Positions 1 to 8,835 of a stretch of DNA of 64,000 bases are shown piece by piece; position 1 is the stretch's first letter; each line of letters begins with the position of its first letter. Both the position numbers and the translations under genes were made by a program. The stretch is from contig NZ_QGTW01000011.1 of the NCBI RefSeq assembly GCF_003182355.1, forward strand, positions 124,001-188,000, read 5' to 3'. The notes under the pieces are model-generated. The model saw only the letters and a program-made list of their open reading frames with translations, did no database searches and was not told where the DNA came from. The stretch comes from Cytobacillus oceanisediminis. Its GTDB lineage: Bacteria > Bacillota > Bacilli > Bacillales > Cytobacillaceae.

Positions 1-173
1 TGGTTAAATCTTTAATGGTAAATAGCAATATTAATCAAAATGTCAAAACAGTATTAGGAGAAATATATGAGTACAGTCAGCATGGGATAAATTCTTCCCA
101 GCTGGATAATCATATTGAATCCCATCAGAATGAATTATCACAGTGGGTTCATGACATTGATCAGTTTTCATGA
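1..173 (+). CDS. YtzH-like small protein, C-terminal part (cut by window start)
   Basis: An open frame runs in from the window edge (first full codon at base 3) and stops with TGA at 171-173, giving about 56 residues that begin VKSLMVNSNINQNVKTVLGE and end HDIDQFS. It is hydrophilic, with no membrane segment. I judge from memory that it matches the end of the YtzH family, a protein of about 90 residues next to ytmP in Bacillus; the function of that family is not known. It is convergent with ytmP, the two stop codons lying only 2 bases apart. The missing start prevents any statement on its promoter. Confidence 0.55.
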   Translation, partial: VKSLMVNSNINQNVKTVLGEIYEYSQHGINSSQLDNHIESHQNELSQWVHDIDQFS

Positions 174-175
174 TT

Positions 176-949
176 TTAAAGCAGTTCATCCAAAAAGGAA
201 ATCCATTTATCCATTTCCTGGAACCTGAACTTATTTTTATGCCATTGGATAGAGGTCAATGTTTGGGCGATGACATACCATTTCATTCGCAGCATTAGAT
301 CATCAGACAATTCAATGCCATAACGATCTACCCAATTAGGCCATTCCTCTTTTGGGATATACCAGTATAACAGCATCCCCAAATCTATGGCCGGATCCGC
401 AATCATGGCTCCATCCCAATCAATCAAGTACAGCTGGTTGTTTTCCGAAAGCAGCCAGTTGTTATGATTCACATCGCAATGGCAAACCGTTTTTTCCTCA
501 CAATGGATATTAGCAACCTCTTTTTTCAGGAAATCAATCGATTGAATGACAGCCTGCTGATGCTTTAGATCGGAATCAAGTTCTTCCTCAATCATATGCA
601 ATAGTGTTTCAGGCTGCAGCGGAGACTTTCCCAGCCGTGTAAGCATCCCCAGCAGAGCTGCTGAAGAATGAATTTTCTTTAGCAGCTTTGCAACGCTTTC
701 CTGGTTCATGTCCCCTGCTTTAAGCTCTCTTCCATTTAACCATTGCTGAGCAGTAATGACATCCCCATTTTCCATCCTTTTCGTCCATACAAGCTTCGGG
801 ACAATGCCTTCTGCAGAAAGAACCGCAAGAAATGGCGAGGAATTCCTTTTTAAAAATAGCCTTTGCTCTTCATGCTGGGCATAAAAGGCTTCCCCCGTCG
901 CACCTCCGGCGGGAACAATCTCCCAGTCATGTCCAAATAAATGTTCCAA
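176..949 (-). CDS. ytmP: YtmP-type phosphotransferase (aminoglycoside/choline kinase fold)
   Basis: A 257-residue cytosolic protein of the APH/choline kinase superfamily, expected to transfer phosphate from ATP to a small hydroxylated substrate that is not known. The catalytic loop HCDVNHNNW is at about residues 157-165 (Asp as base, Asn as metal ligand) and the second metal motif IDWDG follows at about 176-180, both typical of the fold. The N-terminal lobe is short and carries LFLKRN, probably the ATP-binding lysine strand. Length fits the YtmP family. It stands alone on the minus strand, convergent with the YtzH-like gene and separated from amyX by about 510 bases. A role in antibiotic resistance is not implied; the position in a conserved housekeeping neighbourhood argues for metabolism. 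Confidence 0.8.
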   Translation of the reverse strand: MEHLFGHDWEIVPAGGATGEAFYAQHEEQRLFLKRNSSPFLAVLSAEGIVPKLVWTKRMENGDVITAQQWLNGRELKAGDMNQESVAKLLKKIHSSAALLGMLTRLGKSPLQPETLLHMIEEELDSDLKHQQAVIQSIDFLKKEVANIHCEEKTVCHCDVNHNNWLLSENNQLYLIDWDGAMIADPAIDLGMLLYWYIPKEEWPNWVDRYGIELSDDLMLRMKWYVIAQTLTSIQWHKNKFRFQEMDKWISFLDELL

Positions 950-1267
950 AATTGTTCACCTGCAATTTAGTAAGCTACTTTTTCGAAAATAGCTTTAGTT
1001 GAAAAACGTAAGCCCTGGTTTATGGCAATCAAAACTTATTTCTCCCGGCCGATCAGGAAAGGCCTATCCAGAAAAAGCTTCCTGTTACCGAATAAGCAAT
1101 AACTCATATGCAATAAGTAAAGTTATATTTCAAAAAAACATTCATACGCACATAATAAGACTGTTAATCCGGTAAATCAAACAATGCACCTATACCACAC
1201 AGGGTAAACAGGCGAATATATTTTATATGAGGCGCCCTCTTCCAAGGTACGCAGATTGATATCGTAA

Positions 1268-1306
1268 AATAAAAAAAGAGCTATTGATGCAAATTCTCAC
1301 AATAGC
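1268..1306 (-). terminator. Intrinsic terminator, probably for the ytlQ-ytlR-amyX group
   Basis: Read on the minus strand, GCTATTG (1306-1300) pairs with CAATAGC (1286-1280) around a loop and is followed by a run of seven T. It lies about 155 bases past the amyX stop. The rest of the gap 950-1460 shows no open frame with a ribosome binding site and no other structure I can name. Confidence 0.6.
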
Positions 1307-1460
1307 CATCTTTATAAATTTTATTCTTCCTAGCTTTTTTCGTCAAGTGTATCTATTTAGGTTTCCGGAATATTGAGCGAAAAAATGAAAAACGTTCGCC
1401 CAATTCCTGCTATTTTTTCTATTTAAGGATAATGTTTGCAGAAAAGAGGTTAACCTTTTG

Positions 1461-3608
1461 TTATTGCCTGCAAACCAATACATAAGTGCTTATCGGCATT
1501 ACGATTAAATCTTTGGTAAATTCCCCCTTAGGCATAAGTCCTGCGGTTTGCCCATCCGCAAGTAGTTCCCAATCCCCGTCCGGGAGTATAACCGGCTCTT
1601 CAGCCATGGAGGGATTAAACACAACAGCGGCCCGGCTCCACTCAGTATTTTTCTCTGGACTGTTTATAATAAAACCAATCAAAGGCTTCTTAACATCAAT
1701 AAAGCGCATGGACCTTCGGATCAAATCAGCACTGGAAAGCCTGAAAAGCGGGATATTTTTTCTTATGTCGATCATCCCTTTAATATATTGGACATTCTGC
1801 GAAAAATGAATCTTCCGCTCCCAGTCCAGCTTATTAATGGAATCCGGCGAACGATAGCTGTTTCCATTCCCTTCTTTGGTCCGAAAAAATTCCTGGCCAC
1901 TGTGCAGAAATGGAATCCCCTGTGAAAGAAGCACCATAGCCGTAGCAAGGCGATGCTTTCTTTGCTGAATGCTTTTATCCGCACTCTCGGAGCACACCAA
2001 AATTTTATCCCAAAGCGTATGATTGTCATGTGATTCCACATAATTTACTGATTGGGAGGGAGACAGGAAAATACCTTTTTCCTTTTTTTCAAGGCCAATG
2101 CTGCCGGCTAAAACCTGCTTTGCCGCTTCATAGTAATGCTCATTCCCCAATGCATATCCTTTATCATACAAATTAAAAGTGCTGCCTTTAATGGAATCCC
2201 GGAACCAGTCATTAAATTGGCCAATCCCGGGTAGCTTATCCTGATTGCGGATGCTTGCCTTTTGCTCATCCGGAATCGGAGTATTTAAGTCCCAGCCTTC
2301 ACCGATAATTATGGCTGTTGAATCGATCGAACTTACAGTTTGCCGGACCATGTTCATGGTTTCGATATCGAGTATACCCATTAAATCGAACCTGAACCCA
2401 TCGAGCTGATATTCCTTCATCCAATACTCGACTGAATCAAGAATAAACTTTCGCGCCATCAGGCGTTCTGAAGCAAAGTCATTTCCCACCCCGGTACCAT
2501 TTGAAGGAATTCCGAATTCGTCATGGCGAAAGAAGTAACCGGGCACAATTTTTTCAAAAGAAGAATCTTCCCTGATATAGACATGGTTATAGACCACGTC
2601 CATGATCACTCTTATGCCCTCGTATTGAACAGCGTGCATCATTGCCTTTAACTCCCTGATCCGAGAATAAGGATTAGCAGGATCAGTGGAATAACTTCCT
2701 TCAGGCGCATTAAAGTGCAAAGGATTATATCCCCAGTTATAATCCCTTTTCGGGCCTCTTTCATCCACGCCTTCAAAATCATGGAAAGGAAGGAATTCGA
2801 TATGCGTTATGCCCATCTGTTTCACATAGGAAAGGCAGGTTGGCTGGCCGTCACTTCCAGTTGTATTTATCTCCCCGGCTCCAAGGTACATGCCTTTCCT
2901 TATGGCGCCGCTTCCTGGATGGATCGTAAAGTCCCTGATATGCGTTTCATAAATGATTGCATCTGTCGGCTGCAGGAGAGGAGGGAGCTCAGGTTTAACT
3001 TTTTTAGTACTTTTCAGATCAACCACTGCCCCATATTCTCCATTAACCGTTACAGAAACAGCATAGGGATCAATCGCTTCTCTCCATTCAAGATTTACAC
3101 AAACCAGGAAGGAGTATAGGTGCCGATCGAGATCGCCCGAAATCTCGCATCTCCAGACTCCTTTTTCCCCTCTGGCCATCTCCACTGTTACAGCATCCTC
3201 GTTCACAGCTGCTTTAAGCTTAAGCTTAACGTTTGTTGCAGTGGGGGCCCAGAGCCTGAAGAAGGTCCTGTCTTTGCTATAAGAAAACCCCAATGGGCCA
3301 TCATAGTAAAATTTTTCGTCAAAAGGTTCTGTTCGAATAACAGCCCCAATTTGCAGATCAGTTTTTTCGCCATATTCGTTTACAACCCAGTATTGTTGCC
3401 CGATCACCAAATCATGATCAATCCGGCATGTATATTTATTGGACTCCTCAATCGGCATGCTATTCAATATCTCCATCGGAATTTCCTCCGTACCTGCCAG
3501 CAGGGAGAACCTTGATGAACGTCCTTGATGATATTGGAAAGGAAGTAAGATCGTAATGATTTGCATTTCATCTAAATAGGCATAATAGTTTCGTTCAATT
3601 GATATCAT
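1461..3608 (-). CDS. amyX: Type I pullulanase
   Basis: Debranching enzyme of glycoside hydrolase family 13 that cleaves alpha-1,6 links of pullulan, limit dextrins and glycogen-like polymers. The start at 3608 gives 715 residues: its ATG overlaps the ytlR stop (ATGA) and has an AAGGAG site 10 bases upstream; a frame 29 codons longer has no such support. After a CBM48-like domain (GFSYSKDRTFFRLWAPTA) come the pullulanase marker YNWGYNP and the four GH13 regions: VIMDVVYNH, DGFRFDLMG (nucleophile Asp), GEGWDL (acid/base Glu) and YVESHDN. No signal peptide, so it acts inside the cell on imported or stored glucan. It is translationally coupled to a lipid kinase gene, as in B. subtilis. Confidence 0.95.
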   Translation of the reverse strand: MISIERNYYAYLDEMQIITILLPFQYHQGRSSRFSLLAGTEEIPMEILNSMPIEESNKYTCRIDHDLVIGQQYWVVNEYGEKTDLQIGAVIRTEPFDEKFYYDGPLGFSYSKDRTFFRLWAPTATNVKLKLKAAVNEDAVTVEMARGEKGVWRCEISGDLDRHLYSFLVCVNLEWREAIDPYAVSVTVNGEYGAVVDLKSTKKVKPELPPLLQPTDAIIYETHIRDFTIHPGSGAIRKGMYLGAGEINTTGSDGQPTCLSYVKQMGITHIEFLPFHDFEGVDERGPKRDYNWGYNPLHFNAPEGSYSTDPANPYSRIRELKAMMHAVQYEGIRVIMDVVYNHVYIREDSSFEKIVPGYFFRHDEFGIPSNGTGVGNDFASERLMARKFILDSVEYWMKEYQLDGFRFDLMGILDIETMNMVRQTVSSIDSTAIIIGEGWDLNTPIPDEQKASIRNQDKLPGIGQFNDWFRDSIKGSTFNLYDKGYALGNEHYYEAAKQVLAGSIGLEKKEKGIFLSPSQSVNYVESHDNHTLWDKILVCSESADKSIQQRKHRLATAMVLLSQGIPFLHSGQEFFRTKEGNGNSYRSPDSINKLDWERKIHFSQNVQYIKGMIDIRKNIPLFRLSSADLIRRSMRFIDVKKPLIGFIINSPEKNTEWSRAAVVFNPSMAEEPVILPDGDWELLADGQTAGLMPKGEFTKDLIVMPISTYVLVCRQ

Positions 3609-4570
3609 TTCGAGTTCATCTCCTTTACTTCCTCTTGTTTTTTCAAAATTACTGGAATTGCATTCCCGCATACAGATACCGTTAATGGAGTACACCCAAG
3701 AGGTTCCCCATCAGCATGGGCAGGGATAGGATGTGAAGAAAAGATCCTAATCGTTTTACCCTGAAGAACCGCTACCTCTTTGAATGCAACATGCTTTCCT
3801 TTAAAAACAGATGTAAAAACAAACAATAGCTTAACCTTTGATATATTGTGGACAACAGTGAGGTTTAGAATTCCGTCAAACGGATTTGCATCGGGGGATA
3901 TCTTCATACCGCCTCCATAAAACGGCTGATTGGAGACGGTTACAAACCAGGCAGAATCAAAGGATTGCTTTTTTCCGTCTATCTCGATTTCAAGAGCTGA
4001 GCATCTATAGACAAACAGCTCTTTTATCAGGAAAAGAACATAAACAAATTTCCCCAGGGATAACCGATTTAAAAGCCCTTTAATTTTTGAACGGTTAACT
4101 TTTTCTGAAATCTGTGCATCAAATCCCGCACCCATATTATTAATAAAATATGTTGCATTTTCTCCTGTGTGTCTGATCATTCCTACATCGGTCCTGACTG
4201 TCTCATGATCTGTTCCCTTTAAAATCGCAAATAGTGCAGCTACAGGATCTTTAGGGATCCCAAACCCGCGGGAAAAGTCGTTCCCCGAGCCTCCGGGAAT
4301 AAACCCAACAGTCACATTGGGATACATGGCAGCTCCATTAACAACTTCATGAAGGGTTCCGTCCCCGCCGACCGCAATAATACATAATCTCTGGCCACTG
4401 GCTTGTTCTGCATAGGATCTGGCCAGTTTCCCAGCGTGCCCGCTATATTCTGTCCAGCTCGCAGAATAGGATATTTTTTCATTCTGCAGCACCCGTTCAA
4501 CCTTCTTCCATACTTTCTTGCAATATCCATTCTTTGCCTGTGGATTAATAATGAAAATGGTTGATTTCAT
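3605..4570 (-). CDS. ytlR: Diacylglycerol kinase family lipid kinase (YtlR)
   Basis: 321 residues of the DAGK catalytic family (NAD-kinase-like fold), which phosphorylates diacylglycerol or a related lipid with ATP. The nucleotide loop VGGDGTLHEVVNG is at about residues 70-82 and GGSGNDFSRG at about 95-104; a C-terminal beta domain with HADGEPLG closes the fold as in DgkB and YegS relatives. It begins FIINPQAKNG, the usual first strand. No membrane segment; the enzyme works at the inner membrane surface. The stop overlaps the amyX start by 4 bases and ytlQ lies 29 bases upstream, so the three form one unit. Substrate is not shown by the sequence; the true DgkB is a separate gene in Bacillus. 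Confidence 0.88.
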   Translation of the reverse strand: MKSTIFIINPQAKNGYCKKVWKKVERVLQNEKISYSASWTEYSGHAGKLARSYAEQASGQRLCIIAVGGDGTLHEVVNGAAMYPNVTVGFIPGGSGNDFSRGFGIPKDPVAALFAILKGTDHETVRTDVGMIRHTGENATYFINNMGAGFDAQISEKVNRSKIKGLLNRLSLGKFVYVLFLIKELFVYRCSALEIEIDGKKQSFDSAWFVTVSNQPFYGGGMKISPDANPFDGILNLTVVHNISKVKLLFVFTSVFKGKHVAFKEVAVLQGKTIRIFSSHPIPAHADGEPLGCTPLTVSVCGNAIPVILKKQEEVKEMNSK

Positions 4571-4599
4571 TTGATCAGCCCTTAGCTGCCTTGAAGGTT

Positions 4600-5604
4600 T
4601 TATTGCTCATCCGGATGCTCCCACTCCAGCCTCCTGATTGATGTAGTCTGGCAATATTGAAGCAGGGCTTGGGCTCCCTTAAGCTGGATATGCTTTAGAG
4701 GGGAACGCTGGTTTCTCATTGTTTGAAACCATTGCTCATAATTTCTTTTTTCAATAAGCTGAACACCAATAGGGGCAGTTGGATAATCAATATACCCGTT
4801 TCGGCTAATGACGGCTTTTTGAATCGGCAATTCTATTTCATGGAGCTCTAATATTTTACGGACAATCTTTTCCGTCCTGTTCAAAGCAGGCAAAGGATTA
4901 AGAATCTTTTTCTCTTCCCCTGTTCCCTTTTTGATCCAGAATCTATCCTTTGATCCTGAAAACACAGCTAAATCTTCTGCTTCAAGAAAGCTGATGCACC
5001 AGGCCTCCGTCGGACTTATTAAGATTGATTCTGTTTCCACAGGAGCCTGTTTCAGCAGAAAGATAGGATTGTACATTACAAGGTACGTATCAGGAAATCT
5101 CTGCAAAAAATACTTCAGTTTTTCTTCATAATAGTATCGTCTATCTGGAAAAGACTTTTCCATTAATGTGGATGTAGCCCACCTCATTTGAAAACGGTAT
5201 AGCTGATCAAGGAACTGATGTTTTAAATTCTCGACCGTTTCCGGACGCACAGTAAAAGAAGCTTCAAAATCAAGCGTGTCCTCAGCCTCTTTTTCTTCTT
5301 TCAGAGGTTCTTGAGGACTATATACATCTTCGGCCTCATTTTTCCCACGCCTTAATAGACCCTTCAATTTATCGAAAAGAGGTTCTTTTTCTTCCTCAGG
5401 CCAGTCCCCGCCGTTGTTTGCATGCGGTGGCTCCGGTTCAAAGCTGAAAGTTTCATTTGAATCCCACGCTTTATGCCACTTATCCCATTGCTGTTTTTTC
5501 AGCCTGACAAAACGGGAAGGATAAACAAAAATATCCTGTTCATAACGTGAAGCATAGTCCTGCAATTTAATTAACTGTCCCATTTCTCCTAGCCCTGCTT
5601 TCAT
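4600..5604 (-). CDS. ytlQ: YtlQ-like protein of unknown function
   Basis: 334 residues with no signal peptide or membrane segment. The first third holds a charged, low-complexity stretch rich in Glu (EEEKEPLFDKLKGLLRRGK, then PLKEEKEAEDTLDFEA), followed by a folded-looking part with aromatic residues (RFQMRWATSTLMEKSFPDR). I recognise it only by position as the counterpart of B. subtilis ytlQ, upstream of ytlR and amyX; no catalytic motif is visible. The start is uncertain: ATG at 5604 has a weak GAAG site, and ATG at 5583 has AGGAG only 2 bases away, too close for a standard site. Confidence 0.6.
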   Translation of the reverse strand: MKAGLGEMGQLIKLQDYASRYEQDIFVYPSRFVRLKKQQWDKWHKAWDSNETFSFEPEPPHANNGGDWPEEEKEPLFDKLKGLLRRGKNEAEDVYSPQEPLKEEKEAEDTLDFEASFTVRPETVENLKHQFLDQLYRFQMRWATSTLMEKSFPDRRYYYEEKLKYFLQRFPDTYLVMYNPIFLLKQAPVETESILISPTEAWCISFLEAEDLAVFSGSKDRFWIKKGTGEEKKILNPLPALNRTEKIVRKILELHEIELPIQKAVISRNGYIDYPTAPIGVQLIEKRNYEQWFQTMRNQRSPLKHIQLKGAQALLQYCQTTSIRRLEWEHPDEQ

Positions 5605-5632
5605 AAATAACTTCTATCTATTTATTTTAACT

Positions 5633-5862
5633 GTTAAACTTACCTGTTGATTTCTGCTCAAGAAGGCCAGCGAATCTTGGGGGGGAGCCTCGTTCTCGTC
5701 TTGCGCCTGTAGGGTCCCCCTTTGACACGCTTTTTTTCGCAGGACTTTGAACCAGCATCCTCGAATAAACACCGCACGAAGGAAATGCGAATGCATTTTT
5801 TGAGGAGTCGCGCCTTCCGCTCCTATTTAGCATAGTGCAAAAATCATCAATGAGCTTTAATA
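5633..5862 (-). repeat. Dispersed repeat family 1, copy A (long form)
   Basis: Read on the minus strand it starts near TTAAAGCTCATTGATGAT, runs through GGAGCGGAAGGCGCGA, a central module with AATGCATTCGCATTTCC and GTGCGGTGTTTATTC, and TCAAAGTCCTGCG, and ends GAGCAGAAATCAACAGG then AAGTTTAAC. Outer ends are imperfect inverted repeats (GTTAAA/TTTAAC and GTTGATT/AATCAAC). Five other copies and two solo scars occur in the window. It fills most of the gap between ytlQ and the phosphodiesterase gene. The short open frames across it are not genes. Confidence 0.8.
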
Positions 5863-5892
5863 TAGTCTATTTAAAAAAGTATGTATCTAATT

Positions 5893-6471
5893 TTATTCCG
5901 CCAAAAGCGGAAAGATGGCAACACTTTCGTATTTTGGCGTTTTATCTAAGTGTGTCTGATATAAGACGACCTCTGAAGCAGTAAATTCAAGCGGGTTATC
6001 ACGAAAAGGGTTATATTCATCCAGCGTGCTTTTCTGAAATGAATCGATGCCGGCCCATTTTCTTGCGATCGTAATATGGGGCTTATAAGGCCTTGTCTCA
6101 AGTTCAAATCCCGCTTTTTTGCATGCTGAAAAAACTTTGTCCCTAAGAGTATGCAGCCGCTCTTCCCGTTTAGTGTCGAACCAAAAAATTCTTGGCGTAC
6201 TTTCTTTTCCGAAGATACCTAACTGGTTAATGTATAGCGGAAACGGCTGTTCACCTTTAATCGATTCAGCCACCAGCTTTTCAGCCATCCGGAGCTTGTC
6301 CTCAGGTGCCGAACCAAGAAATGCTAACGTAATATGATAATCCTCATGATGAACCCAGCGGCTAAATCGGATATTCCCTTTTAAATCCTCAATGTATTCT
6401 TTAAGCCTTTCCTTTGTCTCAGCCGGTATTTTGACTGCAAAGAAAAAATGAGCATTCTGCTGATTTGTCAC
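5893..6471 (-). CDS. thpR: RNA 2',3'-cyclic phosphodiesterase (2H family, ThpR/LigT-like)
   Basis: 192 residues of the 2H phosphoesterase superfamily, which opens 2',3'-cyclic phosphates on RNA ends. The two signature motifs are both present: YHITLAFLG at about residues 47-55 and KPHITIARK at about 128-136, giving the two catalytic His-x-Thr pairs. Length and the start FFFAVKIPAETKERL are typical. The start codon is GTG at 6471, with TATGGAGG about 9 bases upstream. No membrane segment; a cytosolic RNA enzyme. The gene stands alone, with repeat copy A downstream and a divergent cysteine synthase paralogue upstream. It corresponds to B. subtilis ytlP. Confidence 0.88.
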   Translation of the reverse strand: MTNQQNAHFFFAVKIPAETKERLKEYIEDLKGNIRFSRWVHHEDYHITLAFLGSAPEDKLRMAEKLVAESIKGEQPFPLYINQLGIFGKESTPRIFWFDTKREERLHTLRDKVFSACKKAGFELETRPYKPHITIARKWAGIDSFQKSTLDEYNPFRDNPLEFTASEVVLYQTHLDKTPKYESVAIFPLLAE

Positions 6472-6762
6472 CTGATTCTACCTCCATATTTTTTACCTAT
6501 TTTATCAAACATCACATAAAAATGGCAGATACTTTAGGGCAGCATGCCATATTCTGTAGGATTTCTCCCTAAATCCCTTTGATTTGATTGGAATAGTCTG
6601 TTTTAGGTATGATGAATATGATATAACATAATTATAGATTTCCTTATTGAGGATGGAATTAAACAGAGCCACACAAAATAACAAGAAGATAAAACGGATA
6701 TTCATGTCCTAGCCAGCATGTTATAAAAGATACCCACCTTTATATGAAAGGGAGAGTCAGAG

Positions 6763-7695
6763 ATGAAATTAGTCAATAATCTTGCAGATTTAATTGGAGA
6801 TACTCCACTGGTAAAATTAAACAGACTTGCCCCTGAAAACGGTGCAAGCATCTATGCCAAGCTTGAATTTTACAATCCAAGCAGAAGCGTAAAGGACCGT
6901 GCTGCTTTTAACATGATTGTTGAAGCAGAAAAAGCGGGCAAGCTTAAACCCGGCTCAACCATTATTGAACCGACAAGCGGAAACACAGGCATCGGACTGG
7001 CGATGAACGCTGCAGCCCGCGGCTATAAAGCTATTCTTGTTATGCCGGATACGATGACGGCGGAACGCATCAATATTTTAAAAGCCTATGGTGCAGAAGT
7101 GGTCCTGACACCTGGTGACGATAAGATGCCGGGTTCCATAAAAAAAGCAAATGAACTTGCTGCGGAAATTCCAAACAGCTTTGTACCAATGCAATTTGAA
7201 AATAGTGCAAACCCCGATGCACACAGACACTCAACCGCGCTGGAGATCATTGACGGCATGAAACAGATTGGCAAAAATCTTGCTGCATTCGTGGCAACTT
7301 CAGGTACAGGCGGCACCATTACAGGTACAGGCGAGGTATTGAAAGAGCATTATACTGGCTTGGAAGTGCACGTCGTTGAGCCAAAAGGTTCACCTGTTCT
7401 ATCCGGCGGACAACCAGGCAGACATAAACTGGTCGGCACAAGCCCTGGCTTCATACCGGAAATTTTAAATACAGATGTTTATGACGAAATTCATCAAATT
7501 AAGGATGAAGAAGCGTATGATACAACACGGAGAATGGCAAGGGAGGAAGGCATTCTTGTCGGCCCTTCATCAGGGGCAGCCTGCTATGCTGCCATCCAAG
7601 TGGCCAAAAGGCTAAAGCCGGAGGATGTCGTCGTATTTATTGTTTGCGATACGGGAGAAAGATATCTTTCAAGCGATCTTTTTCAATTTGAATAA
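6763..7695 (+). CDS. ytkP: Cysteine synthase family protein (YtkP-like)
   Basis: 310-residue fold type II PLP enzyme. The PLP lysine lies in PSRSVKDRAAFNMI at about residues 39-52, the substrate loop is PTSGNTGIGLAM at about 70-81, and the phosphate-binding loop is TSGTGGTITGTGE at about 179-191. These fit O-acetylserine sulfhydrylase, which makes cysteine from O-acetylserine and sulfide. The ATG has GGGAG 8 bases upstream. It stands alone with its own terminator. Because Bacillus usually has CysK elsewhere, this is probably a second paralogue, so its true acceptor may differ; cystathionine beta-synthase-like activity without the regulatory domain is the main alternative. Confidence 0.85.
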   Translation: MKLVNNLADLIGDTPLVKLNRLAPENGASIYAKLEFYNPSRSVKDRAAFNMIVEAEKAGKLKPGSTIIEPTSGNTGIGLAMNAAARGYKAILVMPDTMTAERINILKAYGAEVVLTPGDDKMPGSIKKANELAAEIPNSFVPMQFENSANPDAHRHSTALEIIDGMKQIGKNLAAFVATSGTGGTITGTGEVLKEHYTGLEVHVVEPKGSPVLSGGQPGRHKLVGTSPGFIPEILNTDVYDEIHQIKDEEAYDTTRRMAREEGILVGPSSGAACYAAIQVAKRLKPEDVVVFIVCDTGERYLSSDLFQFE

Positions 7696-7702
7696 AAGTT
7701 TT

Positions 7703-7735
7703 AAGGTCCCCGAGTGAGTTCGGGGTCTTTTGTTT
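7703..7735 (+). terminator. Intrinsic terminator of the cysteine synthase gene
   Basis: CCCCGA (7708-7713) and TCGGGG sit around a short loop and lead into TCTTTTGTTT, 8-15 bases after the stop codon. Good stem, short T run. Confidence 0.75.
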
Positions 7736-7840
7736 GGCTGGTCTGTTTAAACCATATTTTTCAGCATGGTTATATGCCGTTTTCAGTATTTACGGCCGCT
7801 CCCCGCTCTGATGCGGCTTCGCCAGCCAGCATAATCTGAA

Positions 7841-7871
7841 AATAAAAAGCAGCCGGGCTGTGCCCGGCTGC
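7841..7871 (-). terminator. Intrinsic terminator of dat
   Basis: On the minus strand GCAGCCGGGC pairs perfectly with GCCCGGCTGC around a 3-base loop and is followed by TTTTTATTTT. It starts 7 bases past the dat stop codon. Confidence 0.9.
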
Positions 7872-7877
7872 TCTGCA

Positions 7878-8747
7878 TTATCTTAATTTTATAGTCATTT
7901 TCCCGCACTGCTTTTCAATTTCTTTTTCAAAAAGATCCTGCAAACTCTTTGTGACTGGCCCTGGTGTTCCGCTGCTAACCGGCTTCCCTTCAATCTCTGT
8001 GATTGGTGTAATTTCGGCAGACGTACTGGACATAAATACTTCATCTGCGTGTTTTAAGTCCTCTAGCGTAAAAGCTGATTCTTCAAGGGCGATTCCGTTT
8101 GCATGGCAGATCTCATTAATTTTGCGGCGGGTAATGCCGTTCAGAATCAGGTTAGTGGCAGGGTGGGTGTACACCTTGCCTTCTTTTACAATAGCGATAT
8201 TCGATGAGCTTCCTTCTGTTACTGTGTCTCCGCGATGCTGAATAGCTTCATAACAGCCGGACTGCGCTGCTTTTTGCTTGGCCATAATGTTGCCAAGCAA
8301 ATTAAGGCTCTTTATATCACAGCGGAGCCAGCGAATGTCTTCGATCAAGAGAGCCTTTACGCCATTTTTCATGCTGTCAACCGGCCTTGCCGCTCTACGA
8401 GTATAGGCAGTAAATGCAGGCAGCACACCTGCGCCAGGATAAGCGTGGTTTCTTGGAGAGGCTCCTCTTGTAAATTGCATATAAACAATTCCCAGCTCCA
8501 GCTTATTTTTCAAGATCATCTCTTCAAGCAGCTGTTTTAGCTCTCTAACGGTATAAGGTATATTTAAGTCTATTTTCTTTCCACTATCAAGAAGACGTTC
8601 AAGGTGTTCATCTGCTGTAAACATTTTTCCATTATATATCCGGATAACCTCATACACGCCATCACCAAATTGATAGCCACGGTCTTCAATATCGACTTTT
8701 GCTTCGGAACGCTCGATAAATTCCCCATTCAAAATCACATATTCCAT
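7878..8747 (-). CDS. dat: D-amino-acid transaminase
   Basis: Fold type IV PLP enzyme that interconverts D-alanine and 2-oxoglutarate with pyruvate and D-glutamate, supplying D-amino acids for peptidoglycan. From ATG at 8747 it has 289 residues. Typical parts are DRGYQFGDGVYEVIR near the N terminus, RWLRCDIKSLNLLGN (the PLP lysine is in IKSLNLL) in the middle, EGSSSNIAIV and ILNGITR further on. The start is a choice between ATG 8747 (GGGAG 11 bases away) and GTG 8753 (5 bases away); a longer frame from 8768 has no site. It lies 88 bases after pepV on the same strand, the arrangement also seen in B. subtilis. L-branched-chain transaminases share the fold, but the length and neighbourhood favour Dat. 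Confidence 0.88.
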   Translation of the reverse strand: MEYVILNGEFIERSEAKVDIEDRGYQFGDGVYEVIRIYNGKMFTADEHLERLLDSGKKIDLNIPYTVRELKQLLEEMILKNKLELGIVYMQFTRGASPRNHAYPGAGVLPAFTAYTRRAARPVDSMKNGVKALLIEDIRWLRCDIKSLNLLGNIMAKQKAAQSGCYEAIQHRGDTVTEGSSSNIAIVKEGKVYTHPATNLILNGITRRKINEICHANGIALEESAFTLEDLKHADEVFMSSTSAEITPITEIEGKPVSSGTPGPVTKSLQDLFEKEIEKQCGKMTIKLR

Positions 8748-8835
8748 TCTCACTGCCACTCCCTGCATCTGGTTTCTCGCATCAGTTATTTTCTGGTTGT
8801 GTAAAATCTTTCAGCCATCATATCAGGTTTTAGCT

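Noticed and set aside
176..949. Antibiotic resistance phosphotransferase
   Set aside because: The fold is shared, but the conserved neighbourhood and YtmP length point to a housekeeping kinase of unknown substrate.
1486..1809. 107-codon plus-strand frame and others inside amyX
   Set aside because: Shadows of the pullulanase gene, without binding sites or family motifs.
5614..5833. Open frames of 60-68 codons, and similar ones at 18720-19017 and 45538-45815
   Set aside because: They lie across family 1 repeats and look alike only because the repeat is copied; no consistent start or binding site.
6505..6705. 66-codon minus-strand open frame before the cysteine synthase gene
   Set aside because: No Shine-Dalgarno site and AT-rich, low-complexity content; likely chance.
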